Assembly: GCA_002839315.1 (NCBI GenBank)
Contig: PGXV01000001.1
Span: 186,001 to 250,000 of the forward strand
Source: Spirochaetae bacterium HGW-Spirochaetae-3
Lineage (GTDB): Bacteria; Spirochaetota; Spirochaetia; Treponematales; UBA12059
Reading direction: 5' to 3'
DNA length: 64,000 nucleotides
The translations under genes and the position numbers were made by a program. Positions 19,501 through 27,132 of the stretch are shown piece by piece (the first letter of the stretch is position 1; the number at the start of each line of letters is the position of its first letter). The notes beneath the pieces are model-generated. The model did not search any database. It had not been told where the DNA came from and was given only the letters and a program-made list of their open reading frames with translations.

Positions 19501-22500
19501 CGCGTACGGCGACTCGGCGGCCTCGATGAAGAGTCACCTCTCAGGCATCGCGGACATAGTCGAAGCGGTTTGGTTCAAGGACGATTCGTGCCGGTCGAAC
19601 GCGGAACGCTCAGAAGCCGCGAGCCTCTACGGCAGCCTCGTTCAGCGGGTCGTGGCGAATCGGCTCTCGGCAGAATTCGACGCCAGGTCGGCGGAATGGG
19701 AAATCGCCCGCGAGGCTCTCCGCGAGCGGAGGGTGGCCTGGCGGGAAGCCGGCACCCTTATTCTATCGCGCGGGCGAGCCGATTTTAAGCGTGGCGCGGC
19801 GTTGATACAGGAGCGGGCGAACGAGTGGTCAGAACGATTCGGATCCGGGTATACGACGCGAAACGCGGCCTGGGACTGCGCGTCGGCCGACATGCTTGAG
19901 CGGAAGCTCTCCTGGGTCTCGCGGGCGACGATCGCGGCCGGCGAAACCTCGAGCGAAGCGATGCTCGCTCTCGTAGGCTCCGACGCGGAATCGGCTGCGC
20001 GCCGTATGGATACGGTCTTCGTTTCAGCGATCGATTTCGCGGACGGAGCGTCAGCGGCCTATGACGACGTCATGGCGATGGCGGGCATCGCCGGCATGTC
20101 TGAAGCCCTCGATGCGAGAGCCTATTCCATAGCGTCGTCGTCCGGGACGATACGTTCGGGCATCTCCGGATCGGCCGCCTGGACATCCGGCAGGATACGT
20201 GTGGCGGCGGCCGATTATGCGGAGCGAGCCAACAGGCGCTTGGCAGGGATACAGGCGGCCATGATGGCTGCGAACGCGCGGGAAACGGCCGCGGCCGCCA
20301 TCGCCGGACTTGAGGACAGTATACGAGCCGCCAACGCGTCCTTCAACGGCGACATGAACAGGACCTTCGTAGCCGACGGCAAGTGGCGACGCTCCGGCGA
20401 TTCCTACGTAAAGGATGTCGTCGTACATTCGACGGTAGTCGATCCATATATTACCGAGAGCGCCCGCGTTAAGGCGTACGCGTACTTCGTCCTGGGCGCC
20501 TGGAGCCTGGAAACTGATTTGTCCGACTCCGCCCTGGAGAAACTGGACTCGCTCGGGATACGCGCGCTGATCGCCAGGGCTCAAGGCGAGGTCGCGGGCA
20601 AGAGCGAGGCGGCGTTCGGCGGCGGGGACGGGAGCGAGTTCGGAGCCTGGATAGGAAGGGCGCCGATCCTCGCCGATGGGGCGGACCCCGACGACGGGCA
20701 GGCGTCGATGTTCAGCGACCTAGGTTCGGGAGAGTTGGGCCGGCTCGTCTCCGCTTATCTCTTCTGGGCGATGAAGGAAGGCAAGGGGTGGTCCGAAGCG
20801 CGGAAGCCGCTCTATGAGAAGGATCTGTGGGATGACAGGGGCGACTGGTTCCAGGCTCCGAGCATCAGGGGAATCTCGGATATAGGCGTCGGCGTGGCGG
20901 CCATGGCTCTATCGGGGGGTACGGCGCTACCGGCCCTGCTTGGGGCCGCAGCTATAAACCTGGCGGACGACTTCGTATTTGGGGCGCTCGATGGCATCGG
21001 CGGCTACAAATCCTTGGGGGAGGCCGGACTGGATTTCGGGAAGAAAGCGCTCGGTTCGGCGGCGAGCGTTGCCGGATCAGGCCTGTTCTTCGGTTACGGC
21101 GGCCAGGCCGGCGGATTTTTCCAGAAGGGATTATCGGCGGGCCTCTCGGGGACGAGCGGAATCGTCGAAGTCGTCGGCCGGGCGGGGTTGTCCGGCCTGC
21201 ACGCGGCTACGACCGCTGTCGCCTCCAGCGCGCTAGACGGCCTGTACTGGAAGGATGGCGGATTAGGGTGGTCAGGTTCTTCGTTTGTTTCAGGCCTGGA
21301 ACGCGGTCTTGTCGGGACGGCGGCCGCCATGACGGGGTCCCTTGCCAGCGGGTCTCTCGGCTTGATAGATCTCGTAGACGGCAACGGCATAACCTTGAGC
21401 GACGAGGTATTCGATACGACCGGCATCCGACGGTTCAACGCACTCGCGGGCGGACTCGTCGGGGGCGCAGTTTCCCGCGCCTTTACCGGTGATTTCACCG
21501 TCAACGTCTTAAACGCATCCGGCTTGACCGGCGGCTCGTCGTCGGGCGGCCTGCTCGAACTGCACATGGGCGGGAACGGTATGTCGATGAACCTCGGAAC
21601 GTCGGGCGCGGACGTAAGCCTCGGCTCCATCGGCGCTAGTCTGTCGGGGCTCGTCGACGCGACGCGCGTGGCCGCGGCGAAGGGTGGCGCATTGTTCGGA
21701 GCCTATGAAGACGTATCGACTCTGAACGCCGTCAATATGCTCGGCTACGCCGGCGACGGCTACGCCGCGTATCTAGCGCGTAACATCTGGAAAGGCGGTA
21801 TAGAGGCCGTCTATCACGACGACCTCGACGCGGGCGAAGGCGAGTATGGCGTGTACGATATGTACGAATCTCCATTAGCGATCGGCTTGTCAAGCGACCT
21901 GCTGGGTTCAGGGAAAGAAAAAGCGGCGCTGCTCGCCAGCGTCATGGCGCACGAGGGCACCCACGCCGGCGGTAACAGGGTAGAGGCCGCGGCGATCATC
22001 GAGCACCTGGTGACGTACTCGAATCTAAGCGCGATGTTCGGCCTCGAGATGGACGGCGGTTTCGTGGACGGTTCGCTGGCCGGCCTCGCGGATGGCTCGT
22101 CATGGACGGAGAATACCGGCAGGATTGACAATCTGAGGGTTAGGCTCGATGGTAGCATCTATGACGACGACGATAACGGCGTCGTCAGCTTCGAGGACGG
22201 GCGATCCTCTATCGCGCTCGGGACGGGCCTCGGGAAGCAGGGAGCCCTCGAGGCCTGGCTCGGGATGTCCGGCGTCAAGGATTTTAACGCGTACGTCGCG
22301 TTGATCAAGGCGAGCGGAAACAGGCTGGTGGACGGAAAGTGGAGCGATGCGCTCGAGATAAGCCGCGCCGTCGTCGACCTGGCCTATAAGAACGGGCGGC
22401 TGAGCGAGGAACAGTATCGATCCATCGTCGGGGATCTCCGAACCGATGCCGGCATCGCGGTAGAAGAGCAGAGGGGGCTTCGCGTCTACAAGGCGGTGCT

Positions 22501-23116
22501 GGAGGCCCGCGCGAAGCTTGCGGACATGGTGGCCGGCAATCTGTTCGTGCCCGGAGAAATTGCGTTCGGTAGCGGTACCGTCGGTGATCCGTATATCTTT
22601 ACGGGTCAGGGAGGCCTGAGCCAACTCGACTTCTCCGCGGCGTCCGAGGGGCGATACGACGAGGTCGGGCCGTGCTACCTGATGGCCAACAGCGTGCCGT
22701 TCCTGTTCATGGGCGCGACGAAGGAGGCCGTCTACGCCGCCTTGCTCAGGCTCGGCGACGGGATCGTAGAACCGAATACCGCCGCGTTCAACAAGGACTC
22801 CCCGGTGTTCTGGCAGTACATGCAGGAAGAGCTGAAGACGACGGGAGCGGTGTCCTGGTATGGCGGCTCCAGGCAGGAGATGGGCTGGGACGCCTTCGCG
22901 TCGAGCGGCGCCAGCATGGGCCTCCTATGGATGGACAATCCGAAACGCGAGGACGAAAGCCAGCACTGGGGCTTCGTGTACAAGGTGGACGACAGCTGGT
23001 ACTTCCAGGATCCGTGGAACCCGAGCGAACAGGGCGTGTTTGAAACGTGGGGTATTGAGTCCTGGGAAATAATAGAAGATCTGTCAATTCGGCCTATACA
23101 AATTTCAATTCCATGA
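13538..23116 (+). CDS. Giant exported protein (TIGR04388-like) with C-terminal peptidase-like domains
   Basis: This uninterrupted 3192-residue protein starts with a cleavable Sec signal (ending near ALARPDE). Most of it is Ala/Ser/Glu/Asp-rich helix. Tryptophan-spaced modules occur at about residues 305-420 and again at 2040-2150. A hydrophobic hairpin lies at about 1781-1825 and a Gly/Ala-rich hydrophobic stretch at about 2445-2490. Near the C-terminus I see an HEGTH motif (2805-2809) in AHEGTHAGGNRVEA, an EF-hand-like loop at 2876-2887 (D, D, N, G, V, D at the binding positions), and a last domain with Cys3046 (GPCYLMAN), His3143 (HWGFV) and Asp3158 (DPWN), an order typical of papain/C39-like folds. 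Overall it resembles the very long Leptospira TIGR04388 proteins, recalled from memory. TAATG coupling to the RND genes ties it to that system. Confidence 0.7.
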   Translation: MVRSSVCIAALTCFAVLPSALARPDEAPVRGFDVPAYEISYLRAEREIDAEGWLREARYVGAAASARWERDASALYDDRDSMASARSALDSWTESDMAERFSAWLRDRFFGRSAAALREKVSRATEAANIDYLYTTNPDGSVRYDEAGDPRYAVGSSLADDRAAWNSMATSATSAALVAFSSGLETLRPELLALVPEEERARYEGLIGEASESVRVRFATELDALVARDERLFVARRTADVWSLRNGSESEAAAAIAAALVEEAGAACGAGLSALSARIEAFVASVDDPDAVGSGWLEEFSLQFDRGLLAWQGAEERFMVRRLEWERDAEASFDAGNEAWASAYERLSRESRAWEAEAGELLREGEESFGRAGAALEADIKRARAEFERDANERATASATRAGAWVDVYLQSCYAATSAREGADYWLSLLGDDAPSFGDAAIGAWLDAEESAGDSPPDRSGTIARLRDCMSVYDEFSKKALDARDRLVADFGLALGAGAGSLTDVLEPGISSDDFYLDEYQEELLRAKAMEGYWIKRAWIAEAVLEYAADLSSGRSTEGESMRLLKEASEQYSDALSAYGSAREALSGLGGALGEAGRAMDAARDALIEASSALEATNSAYAMAMAALVSEGDGVLIRDELYAQYRRLIVYSGLSAADGAPSEAGLVAAYLAKARALGYAEDIERSGEALREAVNGLPGELSLYELSRKYERIVVPADPAASRLDVDAYGLDADDPSYSTIEALLRDMSRRIAEEDGQDGIGRIESAYRSAVAAVAERARIQAAEALASRLDGIALLGSTNAGDWYAARSDGRDGGGDTRSRLDTDLDVARRSLLGARAALELEAIRYLLGDYPASTGSDDSVCLADSLFGEDAFEGRSGLESARASLEILVAAIEAHADSGAIEFSEAIEDIAGSDASIATFARGRGFFAIAACDVASLYLVEETAALEKARGRSAAFSRYGSSSVASGRERVAAVSALLGDALAALGLSIDDGGLLPDADELVEAILGRSGSEIPALADLFVAVDAASSLAPAWIASELSGWRDAIMAQASALGAAAGIGDPRVSATYEATLAEYDQRASVLSAVLSGLSGSEYEVALALRLSVSAIDWSDTERMLIEEETERLIAGNGEGPIDDTYSRADAEKIAATYAGEYSGETLRWAARTCGGDARLAIGVARLLEAGGMSDPFHRWIMGAVSDKAVALMAETRRLAALIACSRSFERAGNRARDADAAGEKHWREYLPSDTGSLPDGLPPSSSSWAEGVSADAREDSHRRSASLTEALRAWGDYVDGYDSSDGDSAGLSDFGAIARRYIDNPELLFDSADIAYAPNLLAYGYDEAVGEYCSLAYGREKAREAIATLGYAYESLTDPGGIQERLSILASEIIEGDARYDRALAAYAAASDAFEAVGAAYDRAYDGASASYRSLDEARTIFEKEDAIRRWASTAYLSSSGDGDEPGITGYRSPAEELALAKASSARASAALSVLGDLYSGGERERPYDDPEYASMYVRYKDGYRSMMMAAKARDSIAEALKNEARINAAAYGAFRDSRSFLERGAPDDAFGEYLTIDPNGSLRLAYGSGFSFQEGSGSESVSAYFSESVRDPESGRVDSTAFHIALDELCAWMGSIDFSTAKARQWGLARDYVLGNLVANDTEFAGIIDYRETGIDKSLLGSGRFVLLGKPISEILEEYRNGELATRKRLAYESMGAEEKGWFENYLALRISGALVEPIADAEGGESTYDGFSYWSSRSEYEKLEAEAERELRICENGIKVSAGVYAGALVSAAAASASLFLAFLAPGFLVTASVAYAAMAAFGLSIGGIQATQGVYAAEMRDLVSQTDAAAAVMTRGMSESARLKEAYLASCARMDVLAGTISDDEGWDPSALSDALVAAGWSDGSDLKAVTDGYSTFALETGAKPKNASEALTDFAAWSQALRDDARDALERAYADDESARLASVSSYREVYGRYIEGEAGDRDLAAAARAAYGDSAASMKSHLSGIADIVEAVWFKDDSCRSNAERSEAASLYGSLVQRVVANRLSAEFDARSAEWEIAREALRERRVAWREAGTLILSRGRADFKRGAALIQERANEWSERFGSGYTTRNAAWDCASADMLERKLSWVSRATIAAGETSSEAMLALVGSDAESAARRMDTVFVSAIDFADGASAAYDDVMAMAGIAGMSEALDARAYSIASSSGTIRSGISGSAAWTSGRIRVAAADYAERANRRLAGIQAAMMAANARETAAAAIAGLEDSIRAANASFNGDMNRTFVADGKWRRSGDSYVKDVVVHSTVVDPYITESARVKAYAYFVLGAWSLETDLSDSALEKLDSLGIRALIARAQGEVAGKSEAAFGGGDGSEFGAWIGRAPILADGADPDDGQASMFSDLGSGELGRLVSAYLFWAMKEGKGWSEARKPLYEKDLWDDRGDWFQAPSIRGISDIGVGVAAMALSGGTALPALLGAAAINLADDFVFGALDGIGGYKSLGEAGLDFGKKALGSAASVAGSGLFFGYGGQAGGFFQKGLSAGLSGTSGIVEVVGRAGLSGLHAATTAVASSALDGLYWKDGGLGWSGSSFVSGLERGLVGTAAAMTGSLASGSLGLIDLVDGNGITLSDEVFDTTGIRRFNALAGGLVGGAVSRAFTGDFTVNVLNASGLTGGSSSGGLLELHMGGNGMSMNLGTSGADVSLGSIGASLSGLVDATRVAAAKGGALFGAYEDVSTLNAVNMLGYAGDGYAAYLARNIWKGGIEAVYHDDLDAGEGEYGVYDMYESPLAIGLSSDLLGSGKEKAALLASVMAHEGTHAGGNRVEAAAIIEHLVTYSNLSAMFGLEMDGGFVDGSLAGLADGSSWTENTGRIDNLRVRLDGSIYDDDDNGVVSFEDGRSSIALGTGLGKQGALEAWLGMSGVKDFNAYVALIKASGNRLVDGKWSDALEISRAVVDLAYKNGRLSEEQYRSIVGDLRTDAGIAVEEQRGLRVYKAVLEARAKLADMVAGNLFVPGEIAFGSGTVGDPYIFTGQGGLSQLDFSAASEGRYDEVGPCYLMANSVPFLFMGATKEAVYAALLRLGDGIVEPNTAAFNKDSPVFWQYMQEELKTTGAVSWYGGSRQEMGWDAFASSGASMGLLWMDNPKREDESQHWGFVYKVDDSWYFQDPWNPSEQGVFETWGIESWEIIEDLSIRPIQISIP

Positions 23117-23132
23117 CATTGGAGGAACCGAT

Positions 23133-24050
23133 ATGTGTGGAACAAAGAAAACGCTTGTTTTAATTTTATTACTCATATCGTACGAGAGAAGACTTGCGTC
23201 GGAACCAAGTGTATTGGATACCATTGAGAACCTGGCTCCTTCGATCGGTAGAGAAAAGGTCGTAACATCTGCCCCAAAAATGATCGAGGTAGATGGCGGA
23301 TATTTCTTGATGGGTACGAATACTATACAGCATAAGGTTGAAGAGAGGGCTTCGCCCACACATGCAGTGATTCTGAGCCCGTTCTCTATAGCAGAGACCT
23401 TAGTAACCCAAGGTTTGTGGGATCTATTCATCAAGGATTCCGGATATGAAGGATATACTTATAAACATGCGTACTACGGTAAATTGATTGATAACAGTCA
23501 GGGACCAGATAGCCCGGCAATTTTTCTGACATGGTGCGAAGCTGTTGTTTTCTGTAATTGGCTGAGCCTTCAAATGGGATTTGAACCTGCGTATAGAATT
23601 GGAGGCAGTCTAGATACATCGAAACGTGGGGGCATAGACGTACAGTGGGTTAGGGGCACCGACGGCTTCAGGCTCGTCACCGAGGCGGAATGGGAGTACG
23701 TGGTATACGAGAAAGGCGCGCCTCGCGATAGCCTGTATGCGCTTTATGCGGACGCCTTCGCGACCAAACAGCAACGAAAGGTACCGTCGGTATTTTCTGG
23801 ACAGCGTACGAGTTCGGGCGCCTTGGCGTATCCCAATTTTGGTATTAGTGAATGGACCTGGGATGAGTATATGCTCTATGGAGCAGATCCGCTATCGGAT
23901 CCCACTGGACGAGGCGGATTGCAGTCTACGGGTAGCAGTAAGGTAAACAGGTATTTCGTTGATAAAATACTATTTAATAGATTGTATTCCGCAATGGATG
24001 GTGGATGGGGGGAGTTTATTACTATCCGACTAGCACAGGATAGAAAATAA
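23133..24050 (+). CDS. FGE/SUMF1-fold protein, probably non-catalytic, mosaic composition
   Basis: The product (305 aa) has an N-terminal signal-like segment (LVLILLLIS) followed by a formylglycine-generating-enzyme (FGE-sulfatase) domain. Visible motifs are GGYFLMGTN, the 'AETLVTQGLWD' segment, TWCEAVVFCNWLS, GFRLVTEAEWEYV and NFGISEWTWDEY. The C-terminal RGG-W region and the catalytic Cys pair of true FGE are not present, so a structural or ligand-binding role is more likely. GGAGGAA lies before the ATG, 16 bases after the giant gene. Both ends of the gene are clearly AT-rich while the centre (about 23640-23800) has the GC-rich style of the neighbourhood. It could be a partner or protective protein for the giant's C-terminal domain; that is speculation. 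Confidence 0.7.
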   Translation: MCGTKKTLVLILLLISYERRLASEPSVLDTIENLAPSIGREKVVTSAPKMIEVDGGYFLMGTNTIQHKVEERASPTHAVILSPFSIAETLVTQGLWDLFIKDSGYEGYTYKHAYYGKLIDNSQGPDSPAIFLTWCEAVVFCNWLSLQMGFEPAYRIGGSLDTSKRGGIDVQWVRGTDGFRLVTEAEWEYVVYEKGAPRDSLYALYADAFATKQQRKVPSVFSGQRTSSGALAYPNFGISEWTWDEYMLYGADPLSDPTGRGGLQSTGSSKVNRYFVDKILFNRLYSAMDGGWGEFITIRLAQDRK

Positions 24051-24084
24051 GCATTCGTTACTTTATTGATCGCCCGCGAGGCGC

Positions 24085-24113
24085 TTGCCATTCCGGGCGT
24101 ACGGGGCTACCAT
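24085..24113 (+). promoter_or_regulatory. Promoter, predicted leaderless start for the aminotransferase
   Basis: A -35 TTGCCA (24085-24090) and a -10 TACCAT (24108-24113) are separated by 17 bases. The ATG follows after 8 bases, where transcription would begin. No Shine-Dalgarno is present. Confidence 0.5.
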
Positions 24114-24121
24114 CCGCTCCC

Positions 24122-25318
24122 ATGCGATTCTCAAGAAGGCTCGGCTCTGATACCGGGCAGAACGCCCTGTCGGCGCTTTTGGAACGGCTCGCGGCCGACG
24201 GCGAGACGATACTCAACCTTTCGGACAGCAACCCTACGCGTTGCGGGCTGTCGCCGGGAGGCGTGCTCGAGGCGCTGTCCGATCCCGCGTGCCTGCGCTA
24301 TCGGCCGGACCCACGCGGCCTCGAGTCCGCGCGGTTGGCGCTCGCGGGCCGCTTCGGCGGGGACGCCGGATCGTACTTCCTGTCGGCAAGCACGTCCGAG
24401 GCCTACTCGTGGGTATTCAAGCTACTGTGCGATCCGGGCGATTCATTACTCGTGCCCAAACCCGGCTATCCGCTCTTCGATTCGCTGGCGGGCCTCGAGG
24501 CGGTCCGCGCCGTCCCGTACCGTCTCGAGTATTCCCATCCGGGCGGCTGGGCCATCGATATGGACGATCTCGCCGCGGCTGCCGAGGCGAGCGGCGCCAA
24601 GGCCGTCGTCGTCATCAATCCCAATAATCCTACCGGTTCGTACGCTTCCCGAGCGGAGCGTTCGGCCATCGTCGATACGTGCGCCGAGCGCGGGATGGCC
24701 GTCATCGCGGACGAGGTATTCTATCCGTACGCGATAGAGGCGGGCGATTCCCGGTCTCGTTTCGGCGGGGAGGACGGCTGCCTGACCTTCTCGTTGGACG
24801 GCCTCTCTAAGCTACTGTGCCTGCCGCAGATGAAGCTGGGATGGATGCGCGTCTCCGGTCCGCGAGGCGAGGCGGACGAGGCGGGTTCACGCCTGGAGCA
24901 TATAGCCGATACCTACCTGTCGGCGGGGGCGCCCGCCATGAACGCCCTGCCGGCGCTACTCGGTAAGGCCGACGCGCTCGTAGCCTCGGTAAGGGAACGG
25001 CTTTCCGCTAACCTCGCTTCGGCGCGGTCCGTGTTCGGCGGCGACGGTTCCCCGTATCGCGTGCTTCGTTGCGACGGGGGCTGGACCGCCTTGTTGGAGT
25101 ATCCCCGATACGATTCGGAGGAGCGTACAGCGCTCGGTCTCCTGCGCGAGGAACTGGTCGCCGTCCAGCCCGGCTATTTCTTCGATATGGAGAGGGACGG
25201 CTACCTGGCGCTCAGCCTCATCCTCGATCCCGTTGTTTTCGCGGAGGCGGCCCGGCGCGTTAGGCGTTATATCGACGCTCTCTCGCTTGTCCGAACGGCG
25301 CATCGCGTAGTATCGTAG
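24122..25318 (+). CDS. Class I/II PLP-dependent aminotransferase
   Basis: The 398-residue enzyme has the fold-type I order. An N-terminal 'LNLSDSNPT' segment comes first, then 'YFLSASTSEAYSWVFKLLCDPGDSLLVPKPGYPLF', which carries the PLP-phosphate contact region and the aromatic stacking area. Next are VVINPNNPTG, AVIADEVFYPY, and SLDGLSKLLCLPQMKLGW, where the Lys of LSK is the expected Schiff-base residue. The substrate is not clear; similar enzymes act on alanine, aspartate or aromatic amino acids. It stands alone between the giant locus and folD. The N-terminus chosen has no ribosome site but a promoter right before it. Confidence 0.82.
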   Translation: MRFSRRLGSDTGQNALSALLERLAADGETILNLSDSNPTRCGLSPGGVLEALSDPACLRYRPDPRGLESARLALAGRFGGDAGSYFLSASTSEAYSWVFKLLCDPGDSLLVPKPGYPLFDSLAGLEAVRAVPYRLEYSHPGGWAIDMDDLAAAAEASGAKAVVVINPNNPTGSYASRAERSAIVDTCAERGMAVIADEVFYPYAIEAGDSRSRFGGEDGCLTFSLDGLSKLLCLPQMKLGWMRVSGPRGEADEAGSRLEHIADTYLSAGAPAMNALPALLGKADALVASVRERLSANLASARSVFGGDGSPYRVLRCDGGWTALLEYPRYDSEERTALGLLREELVAVQPGYFFDMERDGYLALSLILDPVVFAEAARRVRRYIDALSLVRTAHRVVS

Positions 25319-25342
25319 GTTTCTGTTGATCAAGGAGGCGAT

Positions 25343-26218
25343 ATGCCAGCCATGTTGTTGGACGGCAAGAAATTGGCCGGGGACGTCCGGGCGGGATTAG
25401 GACCGAGGATAGCGGCGCTCGCCGCGAGAGGCGTCGTGCCGGGGCTCGCCGTGCTGCTCGTCGGCGAGGATCCCGCGAGCGTATCGTATGTGACGGCCAA
25501 GGAAAAGGCCTGCTCCGAGCTCGGCATGAACAGCTTCGAACGCAGGCTCCCCGCCGATTGCTCCGAGGGCGACATCGTGCGCGTCGTACGCGAGTTCAAC
25601 GCCGATCCGGCGGTACACGGCATCCTCGTGCAGTTGCCCCTGCCCAAGGGCATATCCGAATCCAGGGTAATCGAAGAGATATCGCCAGAGAAGGACGTGG
25701 ACGGTTTCACGCCGGTCAACATCGGCCGCATGGTGATAGGCGATCCGTGCTTCCTGCCGTGCACGCCCCACGGCGTCATCAAGCTGATCGAGGTCTCCGG
25801 TATAAAGACCGCAGGCGCCCACGCCGTCGTGGTAGGCCGGTCCAATATCGTGGGAAAGCCGCTCGCTAACCTGCTGACGAGGAAATCGATCAACGCGACC
25901 GTTACGGTGTGCCATACCGGCACGCGCGACCTCGCCGAGCATACGCGGAGGGCCGACATCCTGATAGCCTGCGCGGGAGCGCCTGAGCTCATCAAGGCCG
26001 ACATGGTCAAGCCGGGCGCCTGCGTCATAGACGTCGGCGTCAACCGCGTCGACGACGCTACGAAGGCCAAGGGCTGGAGGCTCGTCGGAGACGTCGACTT
26101 CAGGGCCGTCAGCGAGATAGCCGGCTCCATCACGCCCGTCCCGGGCGGCGTCGGCCCTATGACGATAACGATGCTGCTCTATAATACCGTCGAGTCCGCC
26201 GAGCGCGCCGCGCGGTGA
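25343..26218 (+). CDS. folD: Methylenetetrahydrofolate dehydrogenase / methenyltetrahydrofolate cyclohydrolase FolD
   Basis: FolD interconverts 5,10-methylene-, methenyl- and 10-formyl-tetrahydrofolate in the cytoplasm. The 291-residue length is standard. The catalytic YVTAKEKA motif has Tyr49 and Lys53. HGILVQLPLP and PEKDVDGFTPVNIG follow, then the NADP-binding VVVGRSNIVGKPLANLL and the terminal TPVPGGVGPMTITMLL. An AAGGAGG precedes the ATG at good spacing. The stop overlaps the folE2 start (GTGA), so the two form a folate operon. Confidence 0.96.
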   Translation: MPAMLLDGKKLAGDVRAGLGPRIAALAARGVVPGLAVLLVGEDPASVSYVTAKEKACSELGMNSFERRLPADCSEGDIVRVVREFNADPAVHGILVQLPLPKGISESRVIEEISPEKDVDGFTPVNIGRMVIGDPCFLPCTPHGVIKLIEVSGIKTAGAHAVVVGRSNIVGKPLANLLTRKSINATVTVCHTGTRDLAEHTRRADILIACAGAPELIKADMVKPGACVIDVGVNRVDDATKAKGWRLVGDVDFRAVSEIAGSITPVPGGVGPMTITMLLYNTVESAERAAR

Positions 26219-27015
26219 GCCAGATGGTCGATATACAAAGCATGAGGGACGACCGGCGGATTCCGATTAAGAAAGTCGGAGTGAAGGGCGTCCGTTACCC
26301 TATAACGGTTCTCGACAGGGCCAACGCCGTGCAGCATACGACGGCGACGGTCAATCTGTTCGTCGACCTGCCCCACGATTTCAAGGGCACGCACATGAGC
26401 AGGTTCATAGAAGTATTCAACGAGCACCGGCGCGACCTCTCGATGCCGCGCTTCCTCGCGATGCTCGACGAGCTCCGGGACTCGCTCGATGCGGAGACCG
26501 CCTACTGCGACCTGCACTTCCCGTACTTCATAGAGAAAGCGGCGCCCGTCTCCGGACAGAAGAGCATGATGTGCTACGAATGCTCGTACGAGGGATCGTC
26601 CTCGGCTACGGGGCGGGAATTCTGGGTATCGGTGCAGGTGCCCGTACAGACGGTCTGCCCGTGCTCGAAGGCGATAAGCGAATACGGGGCCCACAATCAG
26701 CGGGGTCTCGTTAAGGTCCGCGTCAAGCTGGGTCCCTTCTTCTGGATAGAGGATCTTGTAGCGGTCGTGGAACGGTCGGCGTCGTGCGACGTCTATACGC
26801 TCCTGAAGCGTGACGACGAGAAATTCGTCACCGAACGCGCGTTCGATCGGCCCATGTTCGTCGAGGACGTCGTGCGCGAGGTGTATAGCGGCCTGCAATC
26901 GATCGGCACGTTCCCGCGTTTCAGCGTGGAAGCGGAGAATTTCGAGAGCATACATAATCACTCGGCGTACGCCTTCGTCGAGCACGATCAGGCTGACCGT
27001 CCTTTACCGAAATAG
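26215..27015 (+). CDS. folE2: GTP cyclohydrolase IB (FolE2)
   Basis: FolE2 converts GTP to 7,8-dihydroneopterin triphosphate, the first step of folate and of queuosine (7-deazaguanine) synthesis. The 266-residue protein shows the family's IKKVGVKGVRYPI start, TVNLFVDLPHDFKGTHMSRF, the metal-site VCPCSKAISEYGAHNQRG and the terminal NFESIHNHSAYA with its Glu-His. It starts at a GTG overlapping the folD stop. The type IB enzyme is structurally unlike FolE and less zinc-dependent. With queD at 55 kb, the same product may feed queuosine. Confidence 0.95.
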   Translation: MSQMVDIQSMRDDRRIPIKKVGVKGVRYPITVLDRANAVQHTTATVNLFVDLPHDFKGTHMSRFIEVFNEHRRDLSMPRFLAMLDELRDSLDAETAYCDLHFPYFIEKAAPVSGQKSMMCYECSYEGSSSATGREFWVSVQVPVQTVCPCSKAISEYGAHNQRGLVKVRVKLGPFFWIEDLVAVVERSASCDVYTLLKRDDEKFVTERAFDRPMFVEDVVREVYSGLQSIGTFPRFSVEAENFESIHNHSAYAFVEHDQADRPLPK

Positions 27016-27132
27016 GTGATTTGGGTATATTCATTCGTAAGGCGCCGCCGATCGTGCGTCAGCGCGCGTAGTCGCGCTACCATGCTTCTGCCGTATGGGG
27101 ATGGAACGGCGACGGCCTGTAAGGAGGATCCG

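Noticed and set aside
23133-24050. True formylglycine-generating enzyme for a sulfatase
   Set aside because: The catalytic cysteine pair and the RGG region are absent and no sulfatase gene is nearby.
27060-27090. Structured RNA before the small membrane protein (GCGCG/CGCGC)
   Set aside because: Only five pairs, no wider fold, and no conserved riboswitch sequence was recognised.
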